A DNA stretch of 19,640 bases, taken from NCBI GenBank assembly GCA_018985235.1, contig JADGIG010000101.1, forward strand, positions 1 through 19,640, given 5' to 3'. The position numbers were made by a program, and so were the translations under genes. This document shows positions 7,999 to 16,113 of the stretch, piece after piece. The first letter of the stretch is position 1; every line of letters starts with the position of its first letter. This DNA is from Sanchytrium tribonematis. Taxonomy: Eukaryota > Sanchytriomycota > Sanchytriomycetes > Sanchytriales > Sanchytriaceae. The notes under the pieces are model-generated. The model saw only the letters and a list, made by a program, of their open reading frames with translations. It made no database searches and was not told where the DNA came from.

Positions 7999-10900
7999 TT
8001 ACTGAAGCTGCTTGATTCTATCATGCATTTGCTTCTTTGCCAACATTTTGATCAAAGTCGTCTTTTCCATTGAAAGAAGATCGCTGTCAGTAAGATTTAA
8101 GCCGCATTTCTTGGTTCTTGTCAAAAATATATATTCATCCAAAATTCTTTCATCGCTTGTTCTTAAAAAATCAAATATGGGGTGCTTACCCTCTGTTAAA
8201 TCCATTGACAAAATTAGACCTACTAAAAATCTAGCATTCATGAGCTCTAGAATATCAAAATCTTTCATGGTATTCAGTTTTTCTCTAAGCAGTAATTTCA
8301 AAACAAAGTGAATTGTTTGCAGCTGAAATCTTGTTTTTATTCTCTTAACATTGCTAAACCAATAATTTAGTAATAAATCGGATTGCATAGCTTTAATATC
8401 CAATAAATGTAACTTCTGAAGATAATAATCAGCTTGAATTTGGGCGCACTTTTTTTGAATTTTGGAATATGCTACATCTAGTTTGCCACTTGATTCAAAT
8501 TGCTGGAAAAAATTAAGAAAATATTTAGTGAATTGAAATTTTTCTGGACCCAGTGGCATTGAATCTAACTTGCTGGCCAGGAAAGCAATTGAGAACTCAA
8601 GATTGTCCATGCAATCAATAAGTTGAGTGAATTTTTCGGATTGTTGAGATAAATAGCGCTCGGGCTTTAGCACGTGTACCTGCCATAATAAACCTCTACT
8701 CTTAATGTAGTCGGGATAATTAAATGATGTTAAAATCTTTGAAAATTTCATAAATTTTTGATGTATTTCAATCAACTGGCTGCATTCCTTAAAATCTATG
8801 ACAGAATTTAGACAAGGATCATTTATATTCAGCGATGATACATCAATCATTTTGCTCAGATAAGGATTTTCAATAAAATTTCGTAGAGTTTCTAAATTAC
8901 TTGATAAATTGGTAAATATTAACAAATATTGATCTTTGATCCAATCCTGCATATCAAAACTCGCACAATGTAGTAACTGCAAACACCCCACATAATTAGA
9001 ACAATTAATGTAATGATTGTATAACGACTCGTTAAATGAATACACATTTTTCAAATCAGAAGAAATATTCAATAATTGTGATAAGCGGCTGCTCAAAACA
9101 TAAAATTTTTCTTCTTTAAACAAATTGAATAAATAGGGCATTTCCGCTGTGGCATCCAGACAATCTTGAACCACAAGTCTAATATCTAGTGAGGATTCGT
9201 CATTTAAAGAAATATTAGCTTCAAATTGAGTACAAATTTCAAGTATGTTCATCCAGAAAAGAAGGGACTTGTCGCAATGAACCAGAAACACATTAACGAA
9301 GTAGCTCAAAATTTCGGAAAATGTCCAATCAGGGTCACTTGTCAAAATATGACATAGAAGAAGCTGTGGAATTTCAGGTTTAATATAAGAAAATTGCTTT
9401 GATGTCAACAAGTGATTGATTTTCAAAGATTCGGTGTATATTGGATACTCTGGAGATTGGAATTTTTTGATTTTGTCATCATTTCGAAATTGGAATGCAG
9501 CACTAACTAAATTCATTTGAAAAATTGGATCTAAAAACTCACATTGTTCATAAGCGTCTATAAAGACATTATCATCAATGTCTTCCTCAATTTCGCTCTG
9601 AAGTTGGCTTAAATGTGATAAATTTCTTGGCTCTTGCAACTGCCATTTCTTGACTTCCTCAATAGTCTTTTGGCTAAGGTGAATATTAGAAAAGTCAGGC
9701 AAGTGTAGTAACATATCGTCATACCTTAAAGATTCCATAACAATGTCGTCAATAGTAATTTGTAAGTAAATATCTAAATGATTATTGTCAAAAATGAAAA
9801 TAAATTCGCTAAGTTTCCCATCTTGACAATATCGAATCATAATTAAGCTGAGCAGCTCAAAGATTCCAGATGCTTGTACCTGAAACTTAAATATTTCCAT
9901 AATCTCAATTAAAATTAACATTTCGTCTAAGGAGTGGAAATTATTTTGCTTTGCTATCAATTGTATATACTTGGAGAAGGAGTAGTCTGTTGTGCTTTTT
10001 TCATTGATACTATAATGTTTGAGATCATCAAAATACGATATACGAACAATTTTTAAGAGTTTGACTCTTGAATCAAATGAGAGCGAGTTAATTTTTGCAG
10101 AGACCACATTTAAAACATATTCGTAATCTGAATTTAATAATAAATACTTTAGCAAGCTTTCAGAGTCTGCCAATATATCATGATTGTTAAGTAAAGATTC
10201 GAAGATTGAATTATAAGATATAATATTGTCCAAATCAATAAATGAAGAAGTCTCACTAAGCTGCTTATAAAGCTCTAATAGTTGGATCAATTCCTTAAAA
10301 TAGGAATTATTTTTTAAATATTTTATGAATTGTTTTGGAAATTGTAATTCTACGGGACCATTGTAACACACGTTCGCCAAAAGGCTTTTGATGCATTCGA
10401 TATTAGGGTCAGAATCTTCTAATATTGCAGAGTCTGTTAGTATTGCGGGACTTTCAAGGTTTATCACTTTAATCAATTTTGGAGTTTTCAGCAAGATCAA
10501 CCCATCTGAAATGTCAAATTCTATTACTTCGTCCAACTTTAATTTATCCACAAAATACACGCAGAAATCGTTTGAAAGAAGATTGTACTGTAATTTCATT
10601 AGTTCTATATTCAGACTTCCAGCAACAGAATTGGCATTTTGATTAAAATATTTATAAATCCGATTTTCATAGCTAAAGCAAGATAATTCCTTATCGAACT
10701 GATAAATGGGTATAAGAGATTCTAGATCGTACATTGTTCTGCCTATAACAACAACAAGTTCTGTTGCTGAAACTATTTTCTGATTTTTTAGAGATAAAAT
10801 TCCAGTATTTACACATATTGTGCTTTTGTAAAGTTTAATTTGAAGCCCAACTAGCACCAATAACGTTTTATATATGCCACCGATGACAAATATATGATCT

Positions 10901-11205
10901 GGCTTTTGATCAAGCTTAATTTCGAAGACAAGCTTTTCACAATCCAAACAAAATATTGTTTTCCCAGTTGTATATATCAACATCTTTGGATCAGAGTGAG
11001 CTAGTTGTATTGGGTTTGAATGATACAATTTATAGCTTTCTTCCACTTTTTTATATAGTCCATTTTTCGTTGCAATAAATGTTTTATTCATTGCCAAAAT
11101 GTCAGACTTGAGATCGAGTGTAAGTTTTTGGTTCGTATTCAAGTCAAATCTCTCAAGGCTGCAACCATTCGCCTGCCAAACAATATTTTCAATCTTCAAA
11201 AACAT
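7999..11205 (-). CDS. Large beta-propeller plus alpha-solenoid protein, possibly KNTC1/Rod- or NBAS-like
   Basis: A 1068-residue protein with no catalytic motifs. The first 260-280 residues alternate short hydrophobic strands, turns and repeated 'xIFxLD'-type segments, consistent with a degenerate WD-like propeller. The rest is leucine-rich and helical, as in a solenoid. Late in the protein (around residues 880-1040) the order of helices resembles the C-terminal part of Rod/KNTC1: an EFSIAFLASKL segment followed by a P-x-G-P-x-K-x-x-x-x-K-Y-F-L helix, then a Q-x-I-H-x-V-L helix, and finally K-T-T-L-I-K-M-L-A-K-K. Rod and NBAS are large ZW10-partner proteins at kinetochores and ER-Golgi tethers. 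If this is one, it is about half the usual length and lacks the extreme C terminus. The match rests on weak similarity recalled from the family. Other propeller-solenoid classes (nucleoporin, HOPS/CORVET, SEA) remain possible. Start ATG at 11205; an internal ATG at 11091 is an alternative. Confidence 0.6.
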   Translation of the reverse strand: MFLKIENIVWQANGCSLERFDLNTNQKLTLDLKSDILAMNKTFIATKNGLYKKVEESYKLYHSNPIQLAHSDPKMLIYTTGKTIFCLDCEKLVFEIKLDQKPDHIFVIGGIYKTLLVLVGLQIKLYKSTICVNTGILSLKNQKIVSATELVVVIGRTMYDLESLIPIYQFDKELSCFSYENRIYKYFNQNANSVAGSLNIELMKLQYNLLSNDFCVYFVDKLKLDEVIEFDISDGLILLKTPKLIKVINLESPAILTDSAILEDSDPNIECIKSLLANVCYNGPVELQFPKQFIKYLKNNSYFKELIQLLELYKQLSETSSFIDLDNIISYNSIFESLLNNHDILADSESLLKYLLLNSDYEYVLNVVSAKINSLSFDSRVKLLKIVRISYFDDLKHYSINEKSTTDYSFSKYIQLIAKQNNFHSLDEMLILIEIMEIFKFQVQASGIFELLSLIMIRYCQDGKLSEFIFIFDNNHLDIYLQITIDDIVMESLRYDDMLLHLPDFSNIHLSQKTIEEVKKWQLQEPRNLSHLSQLQSEIEEDIDDNVFIDAYEQCEFLDPIFQMNLVSAAFQFRNDDKIKKFQSPEYPIYTESLKINHLLTSKQFSYIKPEIPQLLLCHILTSDPDWTFSEILSYFVNVFLVHCDKSLLFWMNILEICTQFEANISLNDESSLDIRLVVQDCLDATAEMPYLFNLFKEEKFYVLSSRLSQLLNISSDLKNVYSFNESLYNHYINCSNYVGCLQLLHCASFDMQDWIKDQYLLIFTNLSSNLETLRNFIENPYLSKMIDVSSLNINDPCLNSVIDFKECSQLIEIHQKFMKFSKILTSFNYPDYIKSRGLLWQVHVLKPERYLSQQSEKFTQLIDCMDNLEFSIAFLASKLDSMPLGPEKFQFTKYFLNFFQQFESSGKLDVAYSKIQKKCAQIQADYYLQKLHLLDIKAMQSDLLLNYWFSNVKRIKTRFQLQTIHFVLKLLLREKLNTMKDFDILELMNARFLVGLILSMDLTEGKHPIFDFLRTSDERILDEYIFLTRTKKCGLNLTDSDLLSMEKTTLIKMLAKKQMHDRIKQLQ

Positions 11206-11227
11206 AATTTATAAAACTGGGAGTCAG
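11206..11227. promoter_or_regulatory. 22-nt divergent spacer between two start codons
   Basis: The ATG of the propeller-solenoid gene (-, 11205) and the best ATG of the TRAPP gene (+, 11228) are only 22 nt apart. The spacer is AT-rich in its left half and includes a TTATAAA-like stretch. There is no room for two conventional promoters, so initiation sites probably lie in the opposite gene's coding region. Alternatively, downstream ATGs are used, e.g. 11091 on -. Confidence 0.45.
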
Positions 11228-13537
11228 ATGATATTTTCGGAAGTCAACTTGCCTTCAATATACCCGAAATCATCCAGAGCGGATTGCCAATTTCAAGTAC
11301 TTAGACAAGGCTCTGAAATAGGAAGGGCAGATACAATTCTAATAGGTCAAAATGGAAGCAACATCAATGCATTGCATCTTTTTCAAGGTATCTATTCTTG
11401 GACTGAGAATAGATTATGTCTGGATTTCGTTACTCAAGAAGAATTTGTGATTATTACATGTGCAGAAGAAGATTTAGAGAAGGCAGTAATTATTATGTGT
11501 AGATTAAAATTGCAAAAATATATTTCTACGATGCAGCAAAGATTTAATTCATTTGGTTTTCCAACCAATTTAAATTTTGATGCAGATGCAACCAGTTCCA
11601 ACAATTTTGATCCTGATTATGCAACATCCGGGTATTTAATGATGAATTATGCCAGATTTGGTAATTGCCCAGTTTTAATGATAAGGATTATATGTTCCCT
11701 TTTCTTGAGCAATTCATTTGATAAATTTTTGGCAATGGTGAGAAATTTGTATGAAATTTTGAAAAATACTGATAAAGGAAATGTGTTGATGAAGACCATA
11801 TTGAATTACATATATGATCATTATTCAGAAAAGCACTTGTTTTTGTATCAGTTATACAAGAGTAATTTTGAATTAGAAGATCTACCGATTAAAAAAAGAC
11901 AATTCCCATGGTATGAAAAATTATGTCAACAGTTTTCCACCAATTCTGATATCAATCTTTCAAAAAGCAAATTAATAGTTGCCGCTGTTTTTTATGGGTT
12001 TAAGTCAAAACTGTACGCAAAGTCGATTGATATGGCTCAAGAGTATTGCGATTTGTACGGACAATTATCTGATGACACCACCATCCATCTTTTATTTAAA
12101 ATGTCATGTAGTTATTGGGAGTTGGGCCGGAAGAATGAAGCTAGCTGCATTGCAGTCCAAATTGTGTCAGTGGTGCGTTTCCCGGAAATGACCACAAAAT
12201 TATTTCAGATAATATTGGATACTGGAGTAATCGACGGTAATCCCATCGTACCAGTAGTTAATCAGGCAGATCTGACGTTTTATAAGGAGAACAAACTTGA
12301 CATGCTTGTCAAGCTAACTCTTTTATATAGTGAACTTCAGTTTCACGATGACTTCAACTCATACTTTAAAAAATACATTCAAGATCAAACCTGTCGCGCG
12401 AGAGATGTTAAATTAAAGAAAATGAAATTCTACATTAAACCAAAAGTTTATAAGTCAGGAAATATTATAATTGAGGCTCTTGCTTGCTTTCAGAGTCATA
12501 TCTATTTAAATTTTGATTCTCTAGGGATTTTCTTGGGAGACGTATTTGTCAATGTAGAAAATGTTAAAATTCAAGGTCCTTGTAAAGATCAATTGCAATT
12601 AAGAGGTGAAAATGTTGGTGTGGGATTTTATCAGGTCAATTCTGTTGTCGCAAAATTAAAGAATGCTGAAATTCATTTTACTTGCGATCCAGCTGATATT
12701 CGCGTGGAAAAATTTGTTGAGAAAAGTCCAATACTTCTTCATTTTGATCAAGTGGCTTTGCAAGAACAATTTAGACACTCAATTGATAATTTTAAAGATT
12801 ACAAAATCTTGTCATCTTCGCATTCGTCTGGCATTTTAGATTTCGATTGTTATGTTGAAGAATGTTCGCTTATCATATCATTTATCCCCAACAATCACGG
12901 GTCTAATTTCTTTGAGATTTATTATGGTAACTCTGAATCCTCGTTTCGTTTATACCATCAATTCACAGCAATAGTTGCTCTGAGTTGTACAGTGGATTTT
13001 GTCTTTTGTGGAGACGCTTTATTTTTTTTAAACTTTAAAAACAGGTCAAGCAATGATGTCGAGATAAAATGCGAATATGATATCTCAGGAGAGTCTCTTT
13101 TACTCAAAAGTACGTTAGAAGGCTCCCTTCCGTGTCATTATGAAGAGATTCCATCCGCCATCACATATTTTTGGAAAAGTTGTGGAAATGAGAGATGGAT
13201 TTCTACCAATGTTCCAATTTTGGTAGCGAATGATTTGTATACATATATAGACTCCATCGGAATTGTTCAACCAGGCCAAATATTTGATATAAAATATTGG
13301 GTATTTAATATGACGGGCAAGTCCACTGGCGTGGTGGACTTTGTGTTTCCTGATGGGCCTTTTACCCTTGTTAGTGGTCTGCGCAATTTCAGCGATGAAA
13401 TCAAAGATAGAAAATTAAAATGCTACAGATACTCTGCAATGATAGAAGAAACCGGTAGCTATATAGTACCTTTGATCCAAATGGAAAAGCTTAAATTTTC
13501 GGATTTCGAAATATTATGTTTGTACCCAGAAAAATAA
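11228..13537 (+). CDS. TRAPP III-type large subunit (TRAPPC8/Trs85- or TRAPPC11-like)
   Basis: Probable subunit of a TRAPP complex, the Rab1/Ypt1 exchange factor in ER-Golgi traffic and autophagy. From ATG 11228 it has about 769 residues. The first 400 look helical. A segment near 280-345 (IHLLFKMSCSYWELGRKNEA, then TTKLFQIILDTG) resembles the TPR-like helices of TRAPPC8. The C-terminal half is beta-rich, like tandem immunoglobulin-like (gryzun-type) domains. Its ending, with the pattern P-x-L-V-A-x-D-L, then Y-W-V-F-N-x-T, F-x-L-V-S-G-L and G-S-Y-x-V-P-L, resembles TRAPPC11's closing domain. The first half of longer homologues is missing. The frame is open further up to an ATG at 11099, but that extension runs antisense through the neighbour's N terminus, so 11228 is preferred. 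Its last 22 nt overlap UFD1 in another frame. AATAAA at 13533-13538 overlaps the stop. The family call is tentative. Confidence 0.62.
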   Translation: MIFSEVNLPSIYPKSSRADCQFQVLRQGSEIGRADTILIGQNGSNINALHLFQGIYSWTENRLCLDFVTQEEFVIITCAEEDLEKAVIIMCRLKLQKYISTMQQRFNSFGFPTNLNFDADATSSNNFDPDYATSGYLMMNYARFGNCPVLMIRIICSLFLSNSFDKFLAMVRNLYEILKNTDKGNVLMKTILNYIYDHYSEKHLFLYQLYKSNFELEDLPIKKRQFPWYEKLCQQFSTNSDINLSKSKLIVAAVFYGFKSKLYAKSIDMAQEYCDLYGQLSDDTTIHLLFKMSCSYWELGRKNEASCIAVQIVSVVRFPEMTTKLFQIILDTGVIDGNPIVPVVNQADLTFYKENKLDMLVKLTLLYSELQFHDDFNSYFKKYIQDQTCRARDVKLKKMKFYIKPKVYKSGNIIIEALACFQSHIYLNFDSLGIFLGDVFVNVENVKIQGPCKDQLQLRGENVGVGFYQVNSVVAKLKNAEIHFTCDPADIRVEKFVEKSPILLHFDQVALQEQFRHSIDNFKDYKILSSSHSSGILDFDCYVEECSLIISFIPNNHGSNFFEIYYGNSESSFRLYHQFTAIVALSCTVDFVFCGDALFFLNFKNRSSNDVEIKCEYDISGESLLLKSTLEGSLPCHYEEIPSAITYFWKSCGNERWISTNVPILVANDLYTYIDSIGIVQPGQIFDIKYWVFNMTGKSTGVVDFVFPDGPFTLVSGLRNFSDEIKDRKLKCYRYSAMIEETGSYIVPLIQMEKLKFSDFEILCLYPEK

Positions 13538-14379
13538 ATGAAATTTTTCAAACAATGTTTTTTTCTCAACAATATCGAGTATTTGGATTTGATTTGCTTC
13601 CTGGAGACCGATCCAGTTTAAATTACGGTGGGAAGATAATTCTGCCTCATAGTGCTTTAATGCGCCTTCAAAACTTTTTTGGAAGTGCTATGTTTTTCAA
13701 AATAGAGTCAAATCAATTAAGCACTTATGCCGGTGTGCTAGAATTTATTGCGGAAGAAGGCAGAGTCTATCTACCCAATTGGATGTTTAAGCAATTTAAT
13801 ATACAGCAAGGTCATATTGTGAGAGTTACAATGGAAGATTTGCCAAAAGGAAAATTTGTAAAGTTAAAACCACAATCAGTTGATTTTTTGGATATAAGTG
13901 ATCCTAAAGCCGTTTTAGAGAATGCTTTTCGTCATTATTCCTGTTTGACCACAAACGACATTGTGGAATTTGAATACAATCGCAAGTCTTATGCAATCAA
14001 AATAACCGAGTCAAATCCCAGTCAAGCAATCAGCATCTTAGAAACTGATCTCGAAGTGGATTTTGAGGCACCTGAGGGATACGTGGAACCAAAAAAAGAA
14101 GTCAAATTACCACACCACGCTCATTTTAATACTCATGCAACGCTTTTAAATAGTCATCCAGAAATCCTCGATAAAATGTTGAATAGTGGGAATAAAATTA
14201 AAGAGAGAGAGCAAAAGCCAACGAAGTGGTCTGCAGAGCTTCTAGAGAAGGCGCAACAGCAAAAGTTGGCCCTGGATTTACCACTTACAAGTATTTTTAC
14301 AGGATATATTATAAATCGATCTGAAGAAGATAAATCCTTGGATCATACCTTTAAAGGAAATGGATACCGTTTAAAATAA
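13516..14379 (+). CDS. UFD1: Ubiquitin fusion degradation protein 1 (Cdc48/p97 cofactor)
   Basis: Partner of Npl4 that delivers ubiquitylated substrates to the Cdc48/p97 ATPase in ERAD and nuclear turnover. The 287-residue product has the N-terminal double-psi beta-barrel/Nc domain: G-G-K-I-I-L-P-x-S-A-L near 40-50, G-V-L-E-F-I-A-E-E-G-R-V-Y-L-P near 75-90, and D-F-L-D-I-S-D-P-K-A-V-L-E-N-A from 123. The last residues read F-K-G-N-G-Y-R-L (279-286), fitting the SHP box F-x-G-x-G-x(2)-L that binds Cdc48. Two starts are possible. ATG 13555 is 17 nt after the TRAPP stop. ATG 13516 lies inside the TRAPP gene. I chose 13516 because the added residues contain I-F-Q-T-x-F and lead into S-Q-Q-Y-R-V-F, which aligns with the animal UFD1 N terminus 'VFQNRFSTQYRCF'. 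AATAAA at 14375-14380 overlaps the stop. Confidence 0.93.
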   Translation: MFVPRKINEIFQTMFFSQQYRVFGFDLLPGDRSSLNYGGKIILPHSALMRLQNFFGSAMFFKIESNQLSTYAGVLEFIAEEGRVYLPNWMFKQFNIQQGHIVRVTMEDLPKGKFVKLKPQSVDFLDISDPKAVLENAFRHYSCLTTNDIVEFEYNRKSYAIKITESNPSQAISILETDLEVDFEAPEGYVEPKKEVKLPHHAHFNTHATLLNSHPEILDKMLNSGNKIKEREQKPTKWSAELLEKAQQQKLALDLPLTSIFTGYIINRSEEDKSLDHTFKGNGYRLK

Positions 14380-14408
14380 AGTTTCGAATTATTTAAAATT
14401 GTAAAATC

Positions 14409-14444
14409 ATGGGGAATTTGTTTGATGCTATCAAAAATATTTAG
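14409..14444 (+). other. Possible upstream ORF overlapping the HscB start codon
   Basis: The nearest ATG upstream of HscB (14409) opens an 11-codon frame ending in TAG at 14442-14444. It spans the HscB ATG (14425) in a different frame. If the transcript starts before 14409, scanning ribosomes would meet this ATG first, so it could reduce HscB translation. If transcription starts within the following 15 nt it has no effect. Confidence 0.3.
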
Positions 14445-14952
14445 ATTAAATTGTTTAAAATGCCATTCGAATTTGCCACATCCATTTGTTTTTTGTGGAC
14501 AATGTAAAGAATTACAGAATATTCCTAACCTTAATTACTTTGAGCTATTTGCAATAAAGCCTGAGATTCAAAATCCGGCAAATCTTAAACAAAAATACAG
14601 AATTTTGCAATCCCTAAGTCATCCAGACCGACACAATAATGAGGATAGTGCTCAAAAAATGTCGTCATTTGTGAGTAAGGCATTTGACATTTTATCGGAT
14701 CCATTCTTGAAAGCTGAATATGCTTTAAAACTTAAAAATGTTGTTATAACGGACTTCGACTCCGTCCCTCAGTGCTTTCTGATGCAGGTTATGGAACTGA
14801 ATGAAAATGACGATATTGATGTTCTTGATGCCCAAATATTAGATTTGAAAAACTCGTTTTGGTCAGAATACAAGGCGGGAAATTTTATTAACGCAAAAGA
14901 TGTGCTTCTAAGGTGGAAATTCTTAAACTCCATCAAGTCGAAATTTGCCTGA
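14425..14952 (+). CDS. HSCB: Mitochondrial iron-sulfur cluster co-chaperone HscB (Jac1)
   Basis: J-domain co-chaperone that brings the Isu scaffold to mitochondrial Hsp70 for transfer of iron-sulfur clusters. The 175-residue product begins with a short basic leader (MLSKIFRLN), then a four-cysteine zinc site (C10-x-x-C13 and C24-x-x-C27), as in animal and plant HscB but not yeast Jac1. The J domain starts at N-Y-F-E-L-F (37-42) and contains H-P-D at 66-68 in S-H-P-D-R-H. Its last helix is A-F-D-I-L-S-D-P-x-x-K-A-E-Y-x-L, typical of HscB. The C-terminal domain of about 70 residues is the three-helix scaffold-binding bundle, starting near Q-C-F-L-M-Q-V-M-E-L-N-E. The codon before the chosen ATG is TTG; ATG 14425 is the first in frame. 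It lies 45 nt after UFD1. Its stop is TGA, and AATAAA follows at 14988-14993. Confidence 0.92.
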   Translation: MLSKIFRLNCLKCHSNLPHPFVFCGQCKELQNIPNLNYFELFAIKPEIQNPANLKQKYRILQSLSHPDRHNNEDSAQKMSSFVSKAFDILSDPFLKAEYALKLKNVVITDFDSVPQCFLMQVMELNENDDIDVLDAQILDLKNSFWSEYKAGNFINAKDVLLRWKFLNSIKSKFA

Positions 14953-15025
14953 GTATACTGTATCAAGTTCAAGCTTCACTTTTTCACAATAAATCATGTG
15001 GTAATATTCGTAGGCTGAAACGAAT

Positions 15026-16105
15026 ATGACAAATTCGGAAATTTTACATTCCAATTTTCCAACCGAAAGGGAAGTAAATCCTACAAAATTTGATCACTTA
15101 ATGAGTGAGTGGAGGGAAGTTTTAAATAATTACTTCGACCAACACCAAAAAAAGCTTGTTTTCGATTGCAATAACATACGTAATGATTTGAATTACCCAG
15201 GATTATATACTGCTCTAGATGATTTTTTGGGAAGGCAGGTTCTGATACACAGCTATCAATTGCCCTATTTTTGTGACTCATTTTGGAAATTTTTCAGATT
15301 TGTATTTTGCAAAGCATATATTGCAGAATATCGTAAAGATCATTTAGAAGGTAATTTGATACATATTGAAAGAATCAGATCTTTAGAAAAAGAAATCAAA
15401 ATGAAAGCTGGCTTTGACCGGTCTTCCAAATTATTTTTGCTAGCAGAATTTAATCAATTTATATCCAAATATACAAATGATGTAGATTTTTTCATCAGAT
15501 ATCTTCATGCGAACAAGAGCATTAATATAAAAGGAAATTTAATTAAATTCGGGAGTGAACCAATTATAAATGCTGATACCCAGATTTTGACTGTCAAGAC
15601 AACTCTGAGCACACTTAATAGACATGTTGAAAAGCTAGAACATGACATCTTAAACATAACAGATCTAATCTTACAAAATAAAACAAACAAGTCAAAAGCC
15701 CTAACTCTGTTGAAAAAGAAAAAACAATATCACATCTTACTGCAGCAAAAATTTACCACTATTGAAACCTTGGAAAACATCTTACTGAAAATCGATAACT
15801 GTGAAACCGAAAAACAGATAATGGATGCATACCAAAACGGTTCCTCAGTAATCAAAAATACTATGAAAGAATACGGACTTACCGTTGAAAATGTTCAAAA
15901 CGCTGTTGAACTTGCTCAGGATACTATTATGGACTCAGAGGAAATTCAGCAAGCATTACCGTCTGTAGAAATCGATGAGGACATAGAAAGGGAGTTTGCT
16001 CAAATTTTGAAAGATTTTGAATTAAAACCAAGCCTGCCAGCAGTACCAACTGAAATCATAGAATCTTCCTACAATGATCAGATTAAAAATCTGGTTCCTC
16101 AATAA
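15026..16105 (+). CDS. CHMP7: Charged multivesicular body protein 7 (ESCRT-III, CHMP7/Chm7)
   Basis: ESCRT-III-like protein that in animals and yeast is recruited to the nuclear envelope to seal holes and survey nuclear pores. The 359-residue product has an N-terminal ESCRT-II-like winged-helix region (about 1-185), with W-R-E-V-L and Y-I-A-E-Y-R-K-D-H segments. A Snf7 core follows: a basic helix with K-S-K-A-L-T-L-L-K-K-K-K near 220-235, then Q-Q-K-F-x-T-I-E-x-L-E-x-I-L and D-A-Y-Q-N-G-S-S-V-I-K, and Y-G-L-T-V-E-N-V in the equivalent of the family's helix 5 region. The acidic C terminus contains E-R-E-F-A-Q-I-L, similar to MIT-interacting helices. It is shorter than human CHMP7 (453 residues), mainly at the N terminus. 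ATG 15026 is 73 nt after HscB. The stop is fused to AATAAA (16101-16106), and ARMC8 ends 5 nt away on the other strand. Confidence 0.85.
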   Translation: MTNSEILHSNFPTEREVNPTKFDHLMSEWREVLNNYFDQHQKKLVFDCNNIRNDLNYPGLYTALDDFLGRQVLIHSYQLPYFCDSFWKFFRFVFCKAYIAEYRKDHLEGNLIHIERIRSLEKEIKMKAGFDRSSKLFLLAEFNQFISKYTNDVDFFIRYLHANKSINIKGNLIKFGSEPIINADTQILTVKTTLSTLNRHVEKLEHDILNITDLILQNKTNKSKALTLLKKKKQYHILLQQKFTTIETLENILLKIDNCETEKQIMDAYQNGSSVIKNTMKEYGLTVENVQNAVELAQDTIMDSEEIQQALPSVEIDEDIEREFAQILKDFELKPSLPAVPTEIIESSYNDQIKNLVPQ

Positions 16106-16113
16106 ATTTACTA
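16101..16113. terminator. 13-bp two-way gene-end module between CHMP7 and ARMC8
   Basis: AATAAATTTACTA is the exact reverse complement of the module at 7177-7189. It contains the CHMP7 stop (TAA 16103-16105), AATAAA on + (16101-16106), the ARMC8 stop on - (TAG 16113-16111) and AGTAAA on - (16112-16107). Spacing between the two stops is 5 nt, identical to the WDR59/NAP1 junction although the genes are unrelated. Confidence 0.6.

Noticed and set aside
11099-11227. N-terminal extension of the TRAPP gene from ATG 11099
   Set aside because: These 43 codons run antisense to the N terminus of the propeller-solenoid protein and show no family similarity, so ATG 11228 is preferred. It is not fully excluded.
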